From QHWT01 sp963755695 (GTDB taxonomy: Bacteria; Acidobacteriota; Vicinamibacteria; Vicinamibacterales; 2-12-FULL-66-21), in the NCBI GenBank assembly GCA_963755695.1, contig CAVWLB010000001.1, positions 558,001 through 622,000 on the forward strand: 64,000 nt of DNA. Reading direction: 5' to 3'. Under the pieces are notes generated by a model. The model worked only from the letters and a program-made list of their open reading frames with translations. It had not been told where the DNA came from and made no database searches. A program made the position numbers and the translations under genes. The first letter of the stretch is position 1; each line of letters opens with the position of its first letter. This document shows, one piece after another, positions 37,978 to 49,147 of this stretch.

Positions 37978-39741
37978 GTGTCGCTGAACGGTATCCTGCG
38001 CCCGGCCGAACAGGAAGTGGTGCGCGAGGAACGGCGAATCCTCAACGATCTGCGCGGCAGCCTCATCCGTTTCGGAGCGAGCGATGAGAACCTCGACCCG
38101 CTCGAACGCTCCATCGAGCAACTCGACGAGCTGTTCCTGCTCGTCGTCGTCGGCGAATTCAACGCCGGGAAGAGCGCGTTCATCAACGCCCTCGCCGGCG
38201 AGAGGGTGATGGAAGAAGGCGTCACGCCGACGACCGCGCAGGTGACGCTGCTGCGGTTCGGGTCGGAACGAGCGTCGCAGCTCATCGAGCCGCAGCTGCT
38301 CGCGGTCAGCGCTCCAGCAGAACTTCTTCGCGAAATCAACATCGTCGATACGCCCGGCACCAACGCCGTGATCCGCGAGCACGAGCGAGATCACGTCCGG
38401 GTTCGTGCCGCGCGCCGACCTCGTGCTCTTCGTCACGTCCGCCGATCGGCCGTTCACCGAAACCGAGCGCGCCTTCCTCGAGCAGATCCGCGACTGGGGC
38501 AAGAAGGTCGTCGATCGTCATCAACAAGGTCGACATCCTGAGCGGGAGCGAAAGAGGTTGACGAAGTGCGGGCCTACGTCGCCGACAACGCGCGGCGGCT
38601 GCTCGGCGTGACGCCGGAGATCTTCCCGGTCAGCGCCAAGGCGGCGTTCCGCGCGAAGAACGGCGAGCCGCAGTTCTGGCCGTCGAGCGGCTTCGAGGCG
38701 CTCGAACGATACGTCACGATCGTCGCTGGACTCAGGCTGCGCGGACGAGACTGAAACTGCTCAACCCGCTGGGCGTCGGCGCCGCGCTGATCGAACGGTA
38801 CCAGGTGGCGGCGCGGGAACGCTTGAGCGCGCTGCAGGAGGACTTCTCACTGCTCGAAGACGTCGAGGGCCAGCTCGCGGTGTTCGAGCAAGGACATGGC
38901 GCGCGAGTTCGAAGGACGAATGGCGATCGGTCGACAACGTGCTGCTGGAGATGGAGCGCCGCGGCCACGACTTCTTCGACGACACGATGCGCATCGGCCG
39001 GATGATGGATCTGCTGAACCGCTCGCGCGTGCAGGAGGGTTTCGAACGGCAGGTCGATTGGCGACGCGCCGCAGCAGATCGAGAAGCGGGTCAACGATCT
39101 GATCGACTGGCTGGTCGACGCCGACTTCCGGCAGTGGCAGCGCATCACGCGTCACCTATCCGATCGCCGCCGCGAATTTCGCGACCGCATCGTCGGGCAA
39201 GATCGAGGCGACGAGGAGTCGCGGCCGTTTCACGACGAGCGACGCCGGCTCGTGGAATCGGTCGGCTGCACCGCGCAGACGGTCGTCGACACCTACGACC
39301 GGCGGAGGGAAGCGAGCGAGCTGGCCGACAGCGCGCGCAATGCCGTTGCGGCCGCAGCCGCAGCCGGCGCGGGCGCCGTGGGCCTTGGGACGCTCGTCAC
39401 CGTTGCAGCCAGCACCGCCGCCGCAGATGTGACCGGGATCATTCTCGCCAGCGTGGTCGCGGCGCTTGGCTTCTTCATCATCCCGGCGAAGCGGAGCCAA
39501 GCCAAGGCCGAGATGCGGCGCAAGATCGCCGACGTCCGCGCTCGGTTGTCGGCCGCGCTCAGAGAGCAGTTCGAAGAGGAGATTGCGAGGAGCGCGGCGC
39601 GGATGCAGGAGAGCGTCGGCCCCTACAGCCGTTTCGTCCGCGCGGAACGCGAAAAGCTGCAGGAGACGGATGCGCGCCTTCGCGCAGCTGGCGTCAGACC
39701 TTCAAAAGGTCCGCGAGCGCGTCGACGCGCTCGCGGCTTAG
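37978..39741 (+). CDS. dynamin-family GTPase (about nine +1 frame breaks)
   Basis: About 585 residues after resolving the breaks. G1 GEFNAGKSAFINAL (59-72), the G2 region with TPTTAQVT, G3 DTPGT and G4 NKVD are all present, followed by a long helical stalk and a hydrophobic hairpin near residue 470 (GTLVTVAASTAAADVTGIILASVVAALGFFI) suited to membrane insertion. Bacterial dynamin-like proteins remodel or guard membranes. Breaks near 38393, 38508, 38552, 38735-38750, 38895, 38932, 39056 and 39690 each vanish on removing one base, for example GAT|c|ACG near 38393 and GAA|a|GAG near 38552. All motifs are intact, so I consider it a working gene in faulty sequence. Confidence 0.75.
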
Positions 39742-39775
39742 CCTCGGCCGTCTGATCTCGAGGACGGGTTGACGG

Positions 39776-40823
39776 TTATCGGGGCACCGCCTCGACCACG
39801 GACAGCGGCGACTTGGTCGGGACGATTTTCGTCAGCTCGTAACCGTTCGCTTCGAAGAGCGCCCGGAACTCGTCGGCCGTGCGTTCACGTCCACCCGGCA
39901 TCATCAGCATCTCGAGATCGATGAGCTTGCCGAGGTCCGGCGCATTGCCTGGCGCGAGCACGGACTCGAGCAGGATCACCCGCCCGTTCTTAGGAAGCAC
40001 CTTGCGGATGTTCCGCAGAATGGTTCCGGCCCGCTCGATCGTCCCAGTCGTGGATGATGTGCTTCATCACGTACGCATCGCCGCCTTCGGGCGCTGCCGC
40101 AAAGATGTCGACTGTGATGCACTCGACGCGGTCCTGCATACCGATGGACGCGATGCGCTTCCTCGCGCCGGCAAGGACGTGATCGAGGTCGCACAGAATG
40201 CCGCGCATCGATGGGAATCGTTCGAGGATGCCGGTCAGGACACCGCCGTGGCCGCCGGCGACGTCCACGAGCACGCGGATGGCGCTGAAATCGTAGGCTT
40301 CGAGCGCTGCCGGCACGACCGCTGCGCTGAAGCTGGTCATCGCATTGTTGAAGATCGACGACAACTCGGGATTCTCGGAGAAGTACTCGAACACATCCAT
40401 GCCGGTGGCTTTCTTCGCGGCAGGCTCGCCGGTCTTTAGCGAATGCATCGCCTCGGCATATACCCGTAAATGGAAGGGGCTGCTGATCCAGCGCGCCATG
40501 TCGTACAGCGAGCCCCGCACATCCGATCGCAGCATCGCAGCGGCCGGGTTCAACCGAAACCGGCGCGACTCGATCTCTTCGAACACGCCCGCGCTGGCCA
40601 GCGCGCGCAGAACGCGATACAGCGGGTCTTCGTTCACGCTGCAGTCGCGCGCAAGGTCGGCGGTCGAGCGCGGCCCGTCCGCGAGCAGGTCGGCAATCCG
40701 GAGCTGCACCGCTGCCTGTAGGGCCGTCGAGACGATGTATCCGGTGGCAAGCTGGAAAACGAGCTGAGTGGCTTGTTGTTGCTGTTGTTCGTCCTGAACA
40801 GAGCTCTCTATGGCACGCGACAC
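39776..40823 (-). CDS. SAM-dependent O-methyltransferase, ASMT/CrtF-like (one +1 frame break)
   Basis: About 349 residues from a GTG start at 40823. An N-terminal dimerisation winged helix (ATGYIVSTALQAAVQLRIADLLADGPRSTADLA) is followed by the SAM site VLVDVAGGHGGVLTGILERFP, then MKHIIHDWDDE, the usual catalytic His/Asp region, and ILLESVLAP. It belongs with acetylserotonin/hydroxyneurosporene O-methyltransferases that methylate small hydroxylated compounds; no pathway genes adjoin it. A five-Gln run is near the start. Removing one C between GAT and GAG at about 40046 joins the two frames to give DDERAGTILRNIRKVLPKNG. Confidence 0.8.
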
Positions 40824-40860
40824 ATGGCCTCCAAAGCGTGGTTCTGGGGACAGTACGATG

Positions 40861-41758
40861 TTACGGACGGGATCGCAGGCCGGTTCCGGTAGAACCGCTC
40901 TCTTCCCGAGGCTGACGAACCATGATAGCGCGGGCATAGAGCAGGGTGAAACCGGCCCGCTGAACGTTTTCCTGCGACTTCGATGCCGGCTGGGTCGTCA
41001 CGATGGCGAGGTCGCATCCCTGCCGCGCGGCATCGATCAGCCGCGCGCGCAGGAGCGCCGACTGCACGCCACGGCGGCGGTGATCGGGAAGCGTGGCTGC
41101 GCCACAGAGTTGGGCCAGACCGTCGATGATGCGGAGGGATCCGCCGCCGGCCAGCGCGGCGTCACGATGCGCCACGTAACTCACGAGACCGGGAATCCGG
41201 ACGAAGTCCTCGTACACACGTTCGAGCGTTTCGCGGGCGTACGAGCTCGTGCGATGGCGGACCGTCGAATACATCGGCATGCGCGAATCCGGTCGTGACC
41301 GCGTCGATCCAGAGAGCGGACTCCGAGGCGGCGGTGCGGCGCACGCTGATGCCGCTCTCTGCGTGGGTTTCGTATTCCGCGGAGGCACGATCGATCGCAG
41401 CCGGTGTGAGTGCGAGGCCAAGCACGTGCTCGAAGTTGACCAGATGGTAGCCGCGCCGGGCCAGGGCGGTCGCAATCGTCAGGTCGGCAAGCGCGGCGAA
41501 CTCCACCTGCAGCGGTGCCTGGCGGGCGTCGAATTCGCGCTCCACCTCGGCGAGAGCGTGCTCGTCGAGCGGCGCGAATCCGAGCCCTGCGAGTTTGTTG
41601 AACGGTTCGCCCGGCCCGCCGTACACCGCAGCCGCGCCACCAACCGGTGCGATCAACGCATCCGCGCGGCGCACCTTTGCGAACTCGCCAAAGGCCACCG
41701 CCATCGCGCATTCCGCCCGTTCGACACGGGCGGCGAGCGAGGTCGTTGCGAAAAGCAC
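40861..41758 (-). CDS. GNAT-family acetyltransferase (one +1 frame break)
   Basis: About 298 residues. The start is taken at GTG 41758, giving LFATTSLAARVERAECAMA, because upstream codons are repeat-derived. The acyl-CoA-binding motif is clear in the second half: AQLCGAATLPDHRRRGVQSALLRARLIDAARQGCDLAIVTTQP followed by SQENVQRAGFTLLYARAIMV. It looks like a two-domain GNAT with a degenerate first half. The frames join on removing one base near 41255 (TCG|c|ACG). The acceptor substrate is unknown. Confidence 0.75.
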
Positions 41759-41770
41759 GAGCAATAGTAT

Positions 41771-41847
41771 GTCCGAGGTCCGAGGTCCGAGGTTCGATGG
41801 GCGAGGGGCGAGAGGCGAGGGGCGAGAGGCGAGGGGCGAGAGGCGAT
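41771..41847. repeat. one-armed degenerate 7-base repeat upstream of the GNAT and addB genes
   Basis: GTCCGAG occurs three times in 7-base steps, then GAGGGGC and GAGAGGC alternate. Unlike the other arrays only one orientation is seen. It occupies most of the divergent gap, so it must overlap or border both promoters. Confidence 0.7.
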
Positions 41848-41923
41848 GCGCTATACTGTGCATACGGCTGCGCGGCGCAGCCGGTGACGGTGACCCGGCA
41901 TGACGTCCGGGGACGGAGTGCAC

Positions 41924-44900
41924 ATGGTCCGCCTGTTCGAATCCTCCGCAACACAACTCCGGCTGGCTGAAGCGCGTGTCTTCGTCGAGCGCGAGGCCGG
42001 ACGCGGCGACGTCCTGATTGTTGCGGGATCCCGTGCCGCCGCCGATGATCTGGCGCGGTCGATCGCCATCGACCGCGGGGCCACCATTGGGCTGCATCGA
42101 TTCAGCATCACGCAGCTCGCCGCGCGGCTGGCCGCGCCAATTCTCGCGAGCCAGGAGCTTGCGCCCTCGCCGTACCTCGCCACCGAGGCAGTCGCCGCCC
42201 GTGCGGCTTTCGACGCCCGTCGCGATGAGGCGCTCGACTATTTCGAGCCGGTGGCCGGCATGCCCGGGTTCGCGCGGGCGCTCGCGTGCACCTTGCAGGA
42301 AATTCGGCTTGCGGGCGTCGATGGCGATCGCCTCGCCTCGCTGCCGCTGGGCGGGCGCGACCTGTCCGAGCTCCTGACCCGCTTCGACCAGCAGTTCGCC
42401 GCCGCTTCCGCGACCGATCGCGCCACTCTGTTCGACACCGCAACCCGGGCGCTCCAGTCAGGTGGAAGGCAGAAGGACGGTCGGCTGCTTCTCGCAGATG
42501 CTCCGCTGCTGCTGCTCGACGTCCCGCTCGACTCGCCGGTCGAGTTCGCGTTCGTCCGCGCATTGCTCGAGACCCGGACCTCGAATCCCGGTCCTCAGGC
42601 CTCGGTCCTGATTACGGTTCCTTTCGGTGACCTTGCCGCGCTGAAGCGGCTCCAATCGATTGGCTTCGAACCGGAGATTGTCGAACAGGAAGGGGATTCC
42701 GATCTCGTGGCGCTACGCCGCAACCTGTTTGCCACCCGCCAACCGCCCATTCGCAGCCCGCACGGCGATGTGACGTTTTTCTCGGCGCCTGGCGAAGGAC
42801 GAGAGTGCGTGGAGATCGCTCGCAGAATTCTCCAGGAGGCTCGTGCGGGCGTGCGATTCGACGAGATGGCGGTGTTCCTGCGGGCACCGCAGCGTTACGT
42901 CGGCCTGCTCGAGCACGCGCTCGGTCGAGCGGGCGTTCCTGCATGGTTCGAGCGCGGCACTCGGCGTCCGCACCCCGCCGGCCGCGCCTTTCTCGCGATT
43001 CTCGCATGCGCCTGCGAACGCCTGTCCGCGCGCCGGTTTGCCGAATACCTCTCGCTCGCCCAGGTACCGTCGCTCGACGACAAGGCACGCGCGCGGGAGT
43101 TTCTCGTGCCGGACGATGAGGCGTTGAGCGCGGTCGCCGACGCAGCGTCGAAGACCGATGCTGAAAACGCCGGCCGGGACGAAGACTCGAACGTCGAACC
43201 TCCCAGCTCTCCCCAGGCGTCGCGCTCCTCGGATTCCGACGACGAAGCCATCGTGCACGGGATGCTGCGGGCTCCGTGGAAGTGGGAAACGCTGATCGTC
43301 GAATCGGCGGTCATCGGCGGCGATCCGGCGCGGTGGCATCGGCGGTTGAATGGGCTGGCCAAGGAGTTTCGCGTTCGCATCGCGGAGGAACGCAAAGAGG
43401 ATCCCGAGTCGCCGAGAGCGGCCCGTCTCGAGCGCGACTGGCGAAACCTGGGCCACTTGCGCGCATTCGCCCTGCCGATCATCGATCTGCTGGCGTCGTG
43501 GCCGTCGACCGCGACATGGGGGGAATGGCTCGATCGCTTCGCGATGCTGGCCCCGATGGTCCTTCGCCAGCCCGACCGCGTGCTGCGGGTGGTCGAGCAG
43601 CTGCGGCCGATGAGCGCCATCGGTCCGGTGCCACTCGATGAAGCACGGGACGTGATCGCGGACCGCCTGCTGTCGATGGAAATCGATCCGCCCAAGAACC
43701 GATATGGCCGCGTATTCGTGGGGAGCCCACACCAGGCGCGAGGACGCGCCTTCCGCGTCGTGTTCGTCGCCGGCCTCGCCGAGCGAATGTTTCCCGAACG
43801 CCCCCACGAAGATCCGATGATGCTCGACAACGAGCTGCGCGTGCCGCTCGATGCCGGGCTCGTCGTGCAGGAGGATCGCGCTCGCACCGAGCGGCTGCTG
43901 CTGCGACTGGCTGTCGGGGCCGCGACCGACCGGCTCTGGCTCTCCTATCCGCGCATCGAGATTGCGGAGTCGCGTCCGCGCGTCCCGAGTTTTTACGCGC
44001 TCGACGTCATGCGTGCGATCACCGGGCAGGTGCCCAAGCACGAAAAGCTCCAAGAGGAGGCCGCCCTTGCGGGAGGTGCCGGGCTGGCCTGGCCAGCGCC
44101 CGACGCAGCCGTCGGCCGCGATCGACGATCTCGAACACGACCTTTCCGTGTTGAAACAGTTGCTCCAGGTCGAGCCGCGCACGGCGGTCCGCGGCCACGC
44201 CCATTACCTGCTGCGGCTGAACGAATCACTGAAGCGATCGGTGACCGCGCGCTGGGGACGCGGCCGATCGCTGTGGACGCAGTTCGACGGCATCACGCGC
44301 ATTACCGGCATGACCAGGCCGATGCTCGAGGCGCAGCGGCTCAGCGCCCGGCCGTACTCGCTCTCTGCGCTCCAGAAGTTTGCCGCCTGCCCCTATCAGT
44401 TTCTGCTGTCCGCGATCTATCGTCTCGAGCCAACCGAGGAACCGGAGCCGCTTCAGAAGCTGGATCCGCTGACCCGGGGATCGATCTTTCACGAGATACA
44501 AGCGACGTTCTTCCGCGCGCTGAAGCAGCAGAACCGCCTGCCGGTAACGGAGGCGGAGGTGCCGCATGCGCTGGCGACGCTCGATACCGTGATCGCCACG
44601 GTGGCGGCGAGGTATCACGAGGACCTGGCGCCGGCGATCGAACGCGTCTGGCAGGACGAGATCGGCGACATCGCGCGCGACCTCCGCGTGTGGGCTCGAC
44701 GGCTTCCCCAGTTCGCCGGCTGGGAACCGCTGCACTTCGAGTTCGCGTTCGGGCTTTCCGATGAAGGACGCGATCCCGACAGCGTTCCGGATCCCGTGCT
44801 GGTCGACGGCCGCTTCAAGCTGCGCGGCTCGATCGATTTGATCGAACGCAAGGCCGGCACCGCCACGCTGCGCGTGACCGATCACAAGACGGGAAAGAAC

Positions 44901-45263
44901 CGGACGACCTGGAAGACGGTCATTGGCGGTGGCGGAATCCTTCAGCCGGTGCTCTATAGCGTAGCGGTCGAGCAGGCACTTGGAGCGACGGTGGCATCGG
45001 GGCGGCTGTTCTACTGCACATCGGCCGGCGGCTTCGTCGATCACGAGATCCCGATCAACGACGCGAACCGTCGGATCGGTCTGGAGGCGCTCGAGATCAT
45101 CGATCGGGCCATCGAGCTCGGATTCCTGCCCGCGGCTCCCGCAGACCGCGCTTGCACCTGGTGCGATTTCCGTCCGGTCTGCGGACCCGATGAACCGCGG
45201 CGCGTTGCGAACAAACCACCGGAGAAACTCGGTGACCTCGAGGCGCTCCGCGAGCGGCCCTGA
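41924..45263 (+). CDS. addB: AddB-like nuclease/helicase subunit (one +1 frame break)
   Basis: About 1113 residues from ATG 41924 (GGACGGAG 6 bases upstream; ATG 41900 is possible). The inactivated helicase fold shows VLIVAGSRAAADDL near the start; VFVAGLAERMFPERPHEDP lies near 620. The C-terminal PD-(D/E)XK nuclease has FHEIQATFF, GSIDLIERKAGTATLRVTDHKTGK and a probable 4Fe-4S set: CPYQF, then CTWCDFRPVC. The partner AddA gene follows after 12 bases; together they resect double-strand breaks for RecA loading. One extra G near 44105 (GAC|g|CAG) splits the frames. Linkers near 42566-42607 and 43185-43215 are built from 7-base repeats. Confidence 0.85.
42566..42607. repeat. 7-base repeat units inside addB
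   Basis: Six consecutive steps of 7 bases with the core CTCGxxx or CCCGGxx (for example CCCGGAC, CTCGAAT) are read in frame as ETRTSNPGPQASV. A shorter run of the same type is at about 43185-43212. Confidence 0.6.
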
Positions 45264-45275
45264 CCTCATCAACCC

Positions 45276-48200
45276 ATGAGCCCGAAGCCCGATCAAGAAG
45301 CCCGCGACGCGATTGCCAACGCGCTCGACGACACGCTCGTCGTCGAAGCCGCGGCCGGCACAGGCAAGACCACTGAGCTGGTGAAGCGCATCGTCCGAAT
45401 CCTGGCCGACGGGAAGACCAAGGTCCAGAACATCGTCGCGGTCACGTTCACGGAAAAGGCGGCGGGAGAGTTGAAGCTGCGGCTGCGCGAGGCCCTGGAC
45501 GTGGCGCGGCAGCACGCGGGTTCGCCGGAGACGCTCAACGCGGCGCTGGCGGGTCTCGAAGAAGCGCACGTCAGCACCATCCACGGCTTTTGCGCCGAGC
45601 TGCTGCGCGAGCGGCCCGTCGAGGCGCGGATCGATCCGTTGTTCGCCGTGTTGACGGAACCGCAGGCGGAGCGGCTCTTCGATGAGGCGTTCGGAAGCTG
45701 GCTGCAGCAGCAGCTGCAGAATCCGCCAGAGGGTATCCGTCGCGCGCTCCGCCGCTCGGTGTGGCAGGGATTCGGCGCCACCAGACGAGAGGACACGCCA
45801 ATCGATCGGCTGCGACGTGCTGCATGGGACCTCGCCGACTGGCGCGATTTCAATGGCGCGTGGACCCGGCGCGTGTTCAATCGCGCCGCGGACATCGACC
45901 GTCTGGTCGAGCAGCTCCATGCGTTTGCGGAGCTGACCGACCAGCCCTCGTACGCGAAGGACATACTGTTTCTCGACACCGCTCCCGCACGGCATCTGAG
46001 CGCCGAGATCCGGCTGCAGCAGGAAAGCTACCAGCCATCCTCGACCAGCCTGCGGCCGTTCGGTCCTGGAGCGGAGGACGCCACCGCGGCGCGCGCAGAT
46101 TACGATGGCTGGGAAGCCCGGCTGATCGATCTGTCGCGCGATCGCAACTTTGCCAAGGCGCGCCACGGCCGAGGACCGGGATACAGGCAAGGTGTGACCC
46201 GCGCGCGGGTGGTCGAGGCGCTCGACCTACTGCGCGCCAGCCTCGACCAGTTCCGTCTGAGTGCAGACGCCGATCTGGCGGCCGCACTTCAGCAGGAACT
46301 CCAGGGTGCAATCGAGCGATACGAGCAGTTGAAGTCACGCGCCGGAGCGCTCGACTTCCTGGACCTGCTGCTCAAGGCTCGCGACCTCGTGAAGGGAAAT
46401 GCGGGCGTCCGTATCGGCTTCCAGCAACGGTTCACGCACATCTTCGTTGACGAGTTCCAGGACACGGATCCGCTGCAGGCCGAGATCCTCCTGCTGCTCG
46501 CTGCGCAGGACCCGGCCGTGACCGACTGGCGGACCGTGACGCCCATTCCCGGCCGCCTCTTCATCGTTGGCGATCCGAAGCAGTCGATCTATCGGTTCCG
46601 CCGCGCCGACGTGGGAATCTACCGGCAGGTCTGCGCGCGTCTCGAAGAGTGCGGTGCGAGACGTCTGAAGCTCACGACCAGTTTTCGCAGCGTGCCGCAG
46701 GTCCAGGCGTGCGTGAACGCGGCGTTCGCCCCGGTCATGACCGGCGATGCGGCGACGCTGCAGGCCGACTATGTGCCGCTCTCGCCGTATCGTTCTGAAC
46801 TGAAAGGACGGCCCGCGGTCATCGCGCTGCCGGTTCCGGAGCCGTACGGTTCGCGCAATCTGTCGGCGATGGCGGTCGAGAAATCGCTGCCCGATGCCGT
46901 CGGGGCCTTGATCGACTGGATCGTCAACGAGAGCCGCTGGAACGTTGACGGCCGGGACATCTGCATCCTCTTCCGCCGGTTCGTCAGCTTTGGCGTCGAC
47001 GTCACCGAGCCTTACGCCCGCGCGCTCGAGGCACGAGGTATCCATCACGTGTTGGTAGGTGGCAAGAGCTTCCACGATCGTGAGGAAGTGGAGACCATCC
47101 GCGCGGCGCTTGCGGCAATCGAATGGCCGGACGATGAGTTGTCGGTGTTTGCGACGCTGCGAGGCGCGCTGTTCGCGATCGGCGACGAGGAGCTGCTCGA
47201 ATGGAAGCAGCGATTCGCCGCCTTCCATCCATTCCGGATTCCCGAGCCATTCCGAACAACTCACCCGGAATTCCGGGATCGCGGAACTCGAACTCCCGAA
47301 CTTGCGCACCTCGCTCCGATAGCCGAGGCACTCGAGCTGCTCCAGCGCCTCCATCGGCGGCGGAATTACATCCCGGTTGCCGAGACGCTGCAGCGGCTGC
47401 TCGACGCGACACGCGCGCACGTGGGCTTCGTGCTGCGAAGCGCAGGCGAGCAGGCGCTTGCAAACGTTCTCCACGTTGCGGAGCTCGCGCGTCAGTACGA
47501 ACTGGGCGGTGGACTGTCGTTTCGCGGATTCGTCGACGAACTGCGCCTCGCGGCGGAAAACGCCCAGGCGGCTGAAGCGCCGATTCTCGAAGAGGGCAGT
47601 AACGGCGTCCGGATGATGACCGTGCACAAGGCAAAGGGTCTCGAGTTTCCAGTCGTGATTCTCGCGGACCTCACCTGCAAGCTCGCGCGCGCAGAGGCCG
47701 GACGGTGGCTCGATCCCGACGCCAACGTCTGCGCGCTCAAGCTGGGTGGCTGGGCCCCTATCGATCTGCTGCTCCACGACGCCGAGGAAGCGGCGCGCGA
47801 CAGGGCGGAGGCCGAGCGGCTCGCCTACGTTGCTGCGACCCGCGCCCGCGACCTGCTCGTCATTCCCGCGATTGGTGACGAACCGTACGACGGCGGATGG
47901 CTCGATCCGCTGATGCCGGCGATATACCCTCCGGAGTCCGAGCGGCGCACGCCGGCACAAGCGAGTGGATGTCCGAAGTTCGGGTCGAAGGACACAGTGC
48001 TGAAGCGTCCCGAAGGCGACCCGGCATCGCCGCGCACCGTCGCCCCCGGCACGTTCAGCTTCGATGCGTCGGATCTCGACCCTCGAACCTCGGACACCGA
48101 GCCTGGAGCTTCGCGCCGCGCGACTCGCACCTCGCAACTCGGCCCGTATCAGGTGACCTGGTGGGATCCGCACGTCCTCAACCTTGGTGCGGTTTCCTCG

Positions 48201-48878
48201 TTCGGCCTGCGGCGCGAGGACTTGATCGTGAAGGACGGCGATATGTTCGCCGTCGAGGATCGGCTCGCAGACTACGAGCGCTGGCGCGACGAGCGCGCTG
48301 AGGTGATCGCGCAGGGCTCGCGCGAGTCGCTGCGGGTGAAGACGGCGACGGCGTGGGCGGCCGAAGCAGCCCAGCTCGGGATCGATGAAGCGCTCGTGGG
48401 CTCGGACCCGGTCGCAATCATCGAACTCCCCGGCGCCGGCAATCGCCCGCGAGGTCCGCGCTTCGGAACACTCGTGCATGCGGTGCTTGCGATGGTTCCG
48501 CTCGACGCGCAGGAAGACGTCATCGCGCGTACGGCTGCAACCGAAGCGAGGATCATCAATGCCACGTCGGACGAAGTCGCGGCCGCCAGACAGGTCGTGG
48601 GAGCGGTACTCCAGCACGACATCATCAACCGCGCCCGAAGATCCTCGTCACTGAAACGGGAAACACCGGTCGCATGGGTCCAGCGCGATGGAACTCTGAT
48701 CGAAGGCGTGCTCGATCTTGCGTTCGACGAGGGCGACAAGACGGTCGTAGTCGACTTCAAGACCGATCACGAGCTCGCGGCCGGCGAGACGCGCTATCGC
48801 GCTCAGCTCGAGCAGTATGTCGGCGCGGTCTCGCGCTCCACAGGACGACCCGCCTCAGGCGTCCTCTTCAGGGTTTGA
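45276..48878 (+). CDS. addA: AddA-like UvrD helicase-nuclease
   Basis: 1200 residues. Helicase motifs in order: Walker A AAAGTGKT (25-32), VTFTEKAAGELK, DEFQDTDPLQ (near 395), GDPKQSIYRFRRAD, TTSFRS, MMTVHKAKGLEFPVV (near 785) and YVAATRARDLLV (near 850). The C-terminal nuclease is complete: RFGTLVHAVLA, then GVLDLAFDEGDKTVVVDFKTDHE and AQLEQYVGAV. It unwinds and cuts broken DNA ends with AddB. Between motif VI and the nuclease, residues about 934-957 are encoded by ten 7-base repeat units, and a second repeat-like stretch lies near residues 650-675. Both are in linkers and keep the frame. Confidence 0.92.
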   Translation: MSPKPDQEARDAIANALDDTLVVEAAAGTGKTTELVKRIVRILADGKTKVQNIVAVTFTEKAAGELKLRLREALDVARQHAGSPETLNAALAGLEEAHVSTIHGFCAELLRERPVEARIDPLFAVLTEPQAERLFDEAFGSWLQQQLQNPPEGIRRALRRSVWQGFGATRREDTPIDRLRRAAWDLADWRDFNGAWTRRVFNRAADIDRLVEQLHAFAELTDQPSYAKDILFLDTAPARHLSAEIRLQQESYQPSSTSLRPFGPGAEDATAARADYDGWEARLIDLSRDRNFAKARHGRGPGYRQGVTRARVVEALDLLRASLDQFRLSADADLAAALQQELQGAIERYEQLKSRAGALDFLDLLLKARDLVKGNAGVRIGFQQRFTHIFVDEFQDTDPLQAEILLLLAAQDPAVTDWRTVTPIPGRLFIVGDPKQSIYRFRRADVGIYRQVCARLEECGARRLKLTTSFRSVPQVQACVNAAFAPVMTGDAATLQADYVPLSPYRSELKGRPAVIALPVPEPYGSRNLSAMAVEKSLPDAVGALIDWIVNESRWNVDGRDICILFRRFVSFGVDVTEPYARALEARGIHHVLVGGKSFHDREEVETIRAALAAIEWPDDELSVFATLRGALFAIGDEELLEWKQRFAAFHPFRIPEPFRTTHPEFRDRGTRTPELAHLAPIAEALELLQRLHRRRNYIPVAETLQRLLDATRAHVGFVLRSAGEQALANVLHVAELARQYELGGGLSFRGFVDELRLAAENAQAAEAPILEEGSNGVRMMTVHKAKGLEFPVVILADLTCKLARAEAGRWLDPDANVCALKLGGWAPIDLLLHDAEEAARDRAEAERLAYVAATRARDLLVIPAIGDEPYDGGWLDPLMPAIYPPESERRTPAQASGCPKFGSKDTVLKRPEGDPASPRTVAPGTFSFDASDLDPRTSDTEPGASRRATRTSQLGPYQVTWWDPHVLNLGAVSSFGLRREDLIVKDGDMFAVEDRLADYERWRDERAEVIAQGSRESLRVKTATAWAAEAAQLGIDEALVGSDPVAIIELPGAGNRPRGPRFGTLVHAVLAMVPLDAQEDVIARTAATEARIINATSDEVAAARQVVGAVLQHDIINRARRSSSLKRETPVAWVQRDGTLIEGVLDLAFDEGDKTVVVDFKTDHELAAGETRYRAQLEQYVGAVSRSTGRPASGVLFRV
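48075..48144. repeat. ten 7-base repeat units inside addA
   Basis: Exactly ten 7-base steps (CTCGACC, CTCGAAC, then eight more variants ending CTCGGCC) lie inside the reading frame. The stretch encodes a Ser/Thr/Arg-rich linker starting LDPRTSDTEPG. Confidence 0.75.
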
Positions 48879-48945
48879 GTGTAAGGAAGAGCTCCGAGGC
48901 GCCGTCTAATTGGGCGACCGACCGATCACAGATCCGTTATTTCTG

Positions 48946-48974
48946 TTGAAACTCGTGATCGCGGAATGTAGAGT
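48946..48974 (+). promoter_or_regulatory. candidate sigma-70 promoter for mreB
   Basis: TTGAAA, a 17-base spacer and TAGAGT lie in the 269-base gap after addA. This predicts a leader of about 165 bases before mreB. The rest of the gap contains no gene. Confidence 0.5.
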
Positions 48975-49147
48975 TAGCGCGTTCTTGCCGACAATACTGC
49001 ACGTACCGGCCCGGAATTGTGCGATCCCGTCATGAACGGCCGATGGGAACGACTGTTGCCTAGGGCTAAGCACATCCTCCACGTCACCATGGCGGTGGGG
49101 CGGGCGTATGGTCCCGTCCTACCGCCTTCGTCTCTTAAGGACGACCC

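Noticed and set aside
41759..42097. N-terminal extension of the GNAT protein to 42097
   Set aside because: The extra codons are 7-base repeat sequence and overlap the divergent addB start; the family-like N-terminus begins at 41758.
44226..46190. 654-residue open frame on the minus strand across the addB-addA junction
   Set aside because: It crosses two clear genes and has no recognisable motif.
46335..48617. 760-residue open frame on the minus strand opposite addA
   Set aside because: The + strand carries all helicase and nuclease motifs; this frame is a GC-driven shadow.
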